Assembly (NCBI GenBank): GCA_003558175.1
Contig: PWMO01000023.1
Span: 1-6,101 of the forward strand
Origin: Spirochaetaceae bacterium
GTDB lineage: Bacteria > Spirochaetota > Spirochaetia > DSM-27196 > PWMO01
Direction of reading: 5' to 3'
Length of the DNA: 6,101 nt
A model generated the notes under the pieces. The model searched no databases. It saw only the letters and a list, made by a program, of their open reading frames with translations, and had not been told where the DNA came from. Below, in pieces: positions 5,279 to 6,101 of the stretch. The first letter of the stretch is position 1; every line of letters begins with the position of its first letter. The translations under genes were made by a program, and so were the position numbers.

Positions 5279-6101
5279 TCAGCTGGCCGCGTCCATTGCT
5301 TCGCGGGTTCGCGTAGTGAACTCCGAGGTGAAGTGGAACGTGATCTCGGGATGAGCTTCCATGGTCGAACGCAGCATCCACTCGGACTCGGCGAGGTAGA
5401 CCGGGTTTCTGTCTCTGTCGTAGCCGATCTGGCGCTCGCGAAAGCGGGTGAACGCCTTCAGCGCCGCCGGTGTTTCGGCAGTGATCCAGCAGGCGCGAGA
5501 GAATGCGAGCGGCTCCAGCTTGCACGCAGCGCCGTACTCGTGCTCCAGCCGGTAGCGGATTACGTCAAACTGCAGCTCCCCAACCGTGCCCACGATCTTG
5601 CGCCGGCCGATGTCCTGCGTGAACAGCTGCGCCACGCCTTCCTCGGTCAACTCGCGTATGCCTTTTTCAAGCTGCTTGGAGCGCATCGGGTCGGTGCTGA
5701 CCAGCTCGCGAAAGATCTCCGGCGCGAAGGCGGGGATCCCCTGGAACGTGAACGCCTCGCCCTCGGTCAGCGTGTCTCCGATCTTCAGGTCGCCCCGATC
5801 GTACAGCCCGATGACGTCACCCGGGTACGCTTCGTCAATGACGCTCTTGCGCTTCGCCATGAAGTTGTACGGCGTCGAGAAGCGCACGTTCTTTCCCTGC
5901 CGTACATGCAGAAACGGCTTGTCGCGGCGAAACGTTCCCGAGCAGACCCGCAGAAAGGCGATCCGGTCGCGGTGACGCGGATCCAGATTGGCGTGGATCT
6001 TGAAGATGAAGCCGGAGAACTTCTCCTCCGCGGGCTGGACTTCGCGCAGGTCGGACGGTCGCGGCGAGGGCGGCGGAGCGATCTCGAGAAAAGTCTCGAG
6101 C
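5279..6101 (-). CDS. prfC: Peptide chain release factor 3, C-terminal half (partial)
   Basis: RF3 is a translational GTPase that removes RF1 and RF2 from the ribosome after peptide release. The frame is open from the right edge (first full codon at 6100) to TGA at 5281-5279, giving 273 residues, about half of the E. coli protein (529). The GTPase domain lies outside the window. What remains is domain II and domain III: PAEEKFSGFIFKIHANLDP followed by RDRIAFLRVCSGTF, then EAYPGDVIGL, FQGIPAFAPEIFR, KQLEKGIRELTEEG and VGELQFDVIRYRL, each matching the E. coli RF3 order. A GTG at 5887 is only an internal Val codon, not a start. The C-terminus is at the family's usual position, so the gene looks intact. 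A 69-nt gap with its own promoter separates it from yihY. Confidence 0.96.
   Translation of the reverse strand, partial: LETFLEIAPPPSPRPSDLREVQPAEEKFSGFIFKIHANLDPRHRDRIAFLRVCSGTFRRDKPFLHVRQGKNVRFSTPYNFMAKRKSVIDEAYPGDVIGLYDRGDLKIGDTLTEGEAFTFQGIPAFAPEIFRELVSTDPMRSKQLEKGIRELTEEGVAQLFTQDIGRRKIVGTVGELQFDVIRYRLEHEYGAACKLEPLAFSRACWITAETPAALKAFTRFRERQIGYDRDRNPVYLAESEWMLRSTMEAHPEITFHFTSEFTTRTREAMDAAS

Overview
The window is GC-rich, gene-dense bacterial DNA that reads as ordinary housekeeping chromosome. I see no phage, plasmid, insertion sequence, CRISPR array, tRNA or rRNA. The gene set (RF3, RNase R, a YihY/BrkB-type membrane protein, a class II DAHP synthase, a TsaA/TrmO-type tRNA methyltransferase) fits a free-living bacterium. 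I cannot name the lineage. RF3 plus RNase R suggests a proteobacterium or spirochaete rather than a Gram-positive, but this is weak inference.

Layout. Most coding is on the minus strand and is read from right to left. It starts with the C-terminal half of prfC (RF3, entering from the right edge), followed by a 69-nt gap with two GC-rich hairpins and a near-consensus sigma-70-type promoter. Then come yihY, rnr and a class II DAHP synthase gene as a tight unit. yihY overlaps rnr by 170 nt, and rnr and the DAHP synthase gene are 3 nt apart. On the plus strand a short trmO/tsaA-family gene runs toward the DAHP synthase gene, and the two stop codons lie within a 13-nt tail-to-tail overlap. Left of trmO is a 162-nt divergent regulatory region (53-214), then the first 17 codons of a further minus-strand gene that leaves the window. 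Its N-terminus resembles XdhC/CoxI-type proteins, but too little is present to assign it.

How the genes relate. RF3 recycles RF1/RF2 at termination, RNase R degrades structured RNA, and TrmO modifies tRNA, so three genes concern translation and RNA turnover. The DAHP synthase begins the shikimate pathway and YihY is an inner-membrane protein of unclear role. The tight spacing of yihY-rnr-DAHP synthase suggests one transcript.

What merits a second look: (i) the two plus/minus transcription-unit heads with visible promoters close to the start codon (trmO and yihY) have their -10 boxes 7 and 9 nt before the ATG, which predicts leaderless mRNAs, while internal genes and the left-edge gene have Shine-Dalgarno sequences; (ii) the 170-nt yihY/rnr overlap, where a different frame would end in a standard ATGA junction; (iii) tandem tetrapeptide repeats in the RNase R tail; (iv) symmetric and repeated elements in the divergent promoter region. 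I found no convincing new multi-gene system.
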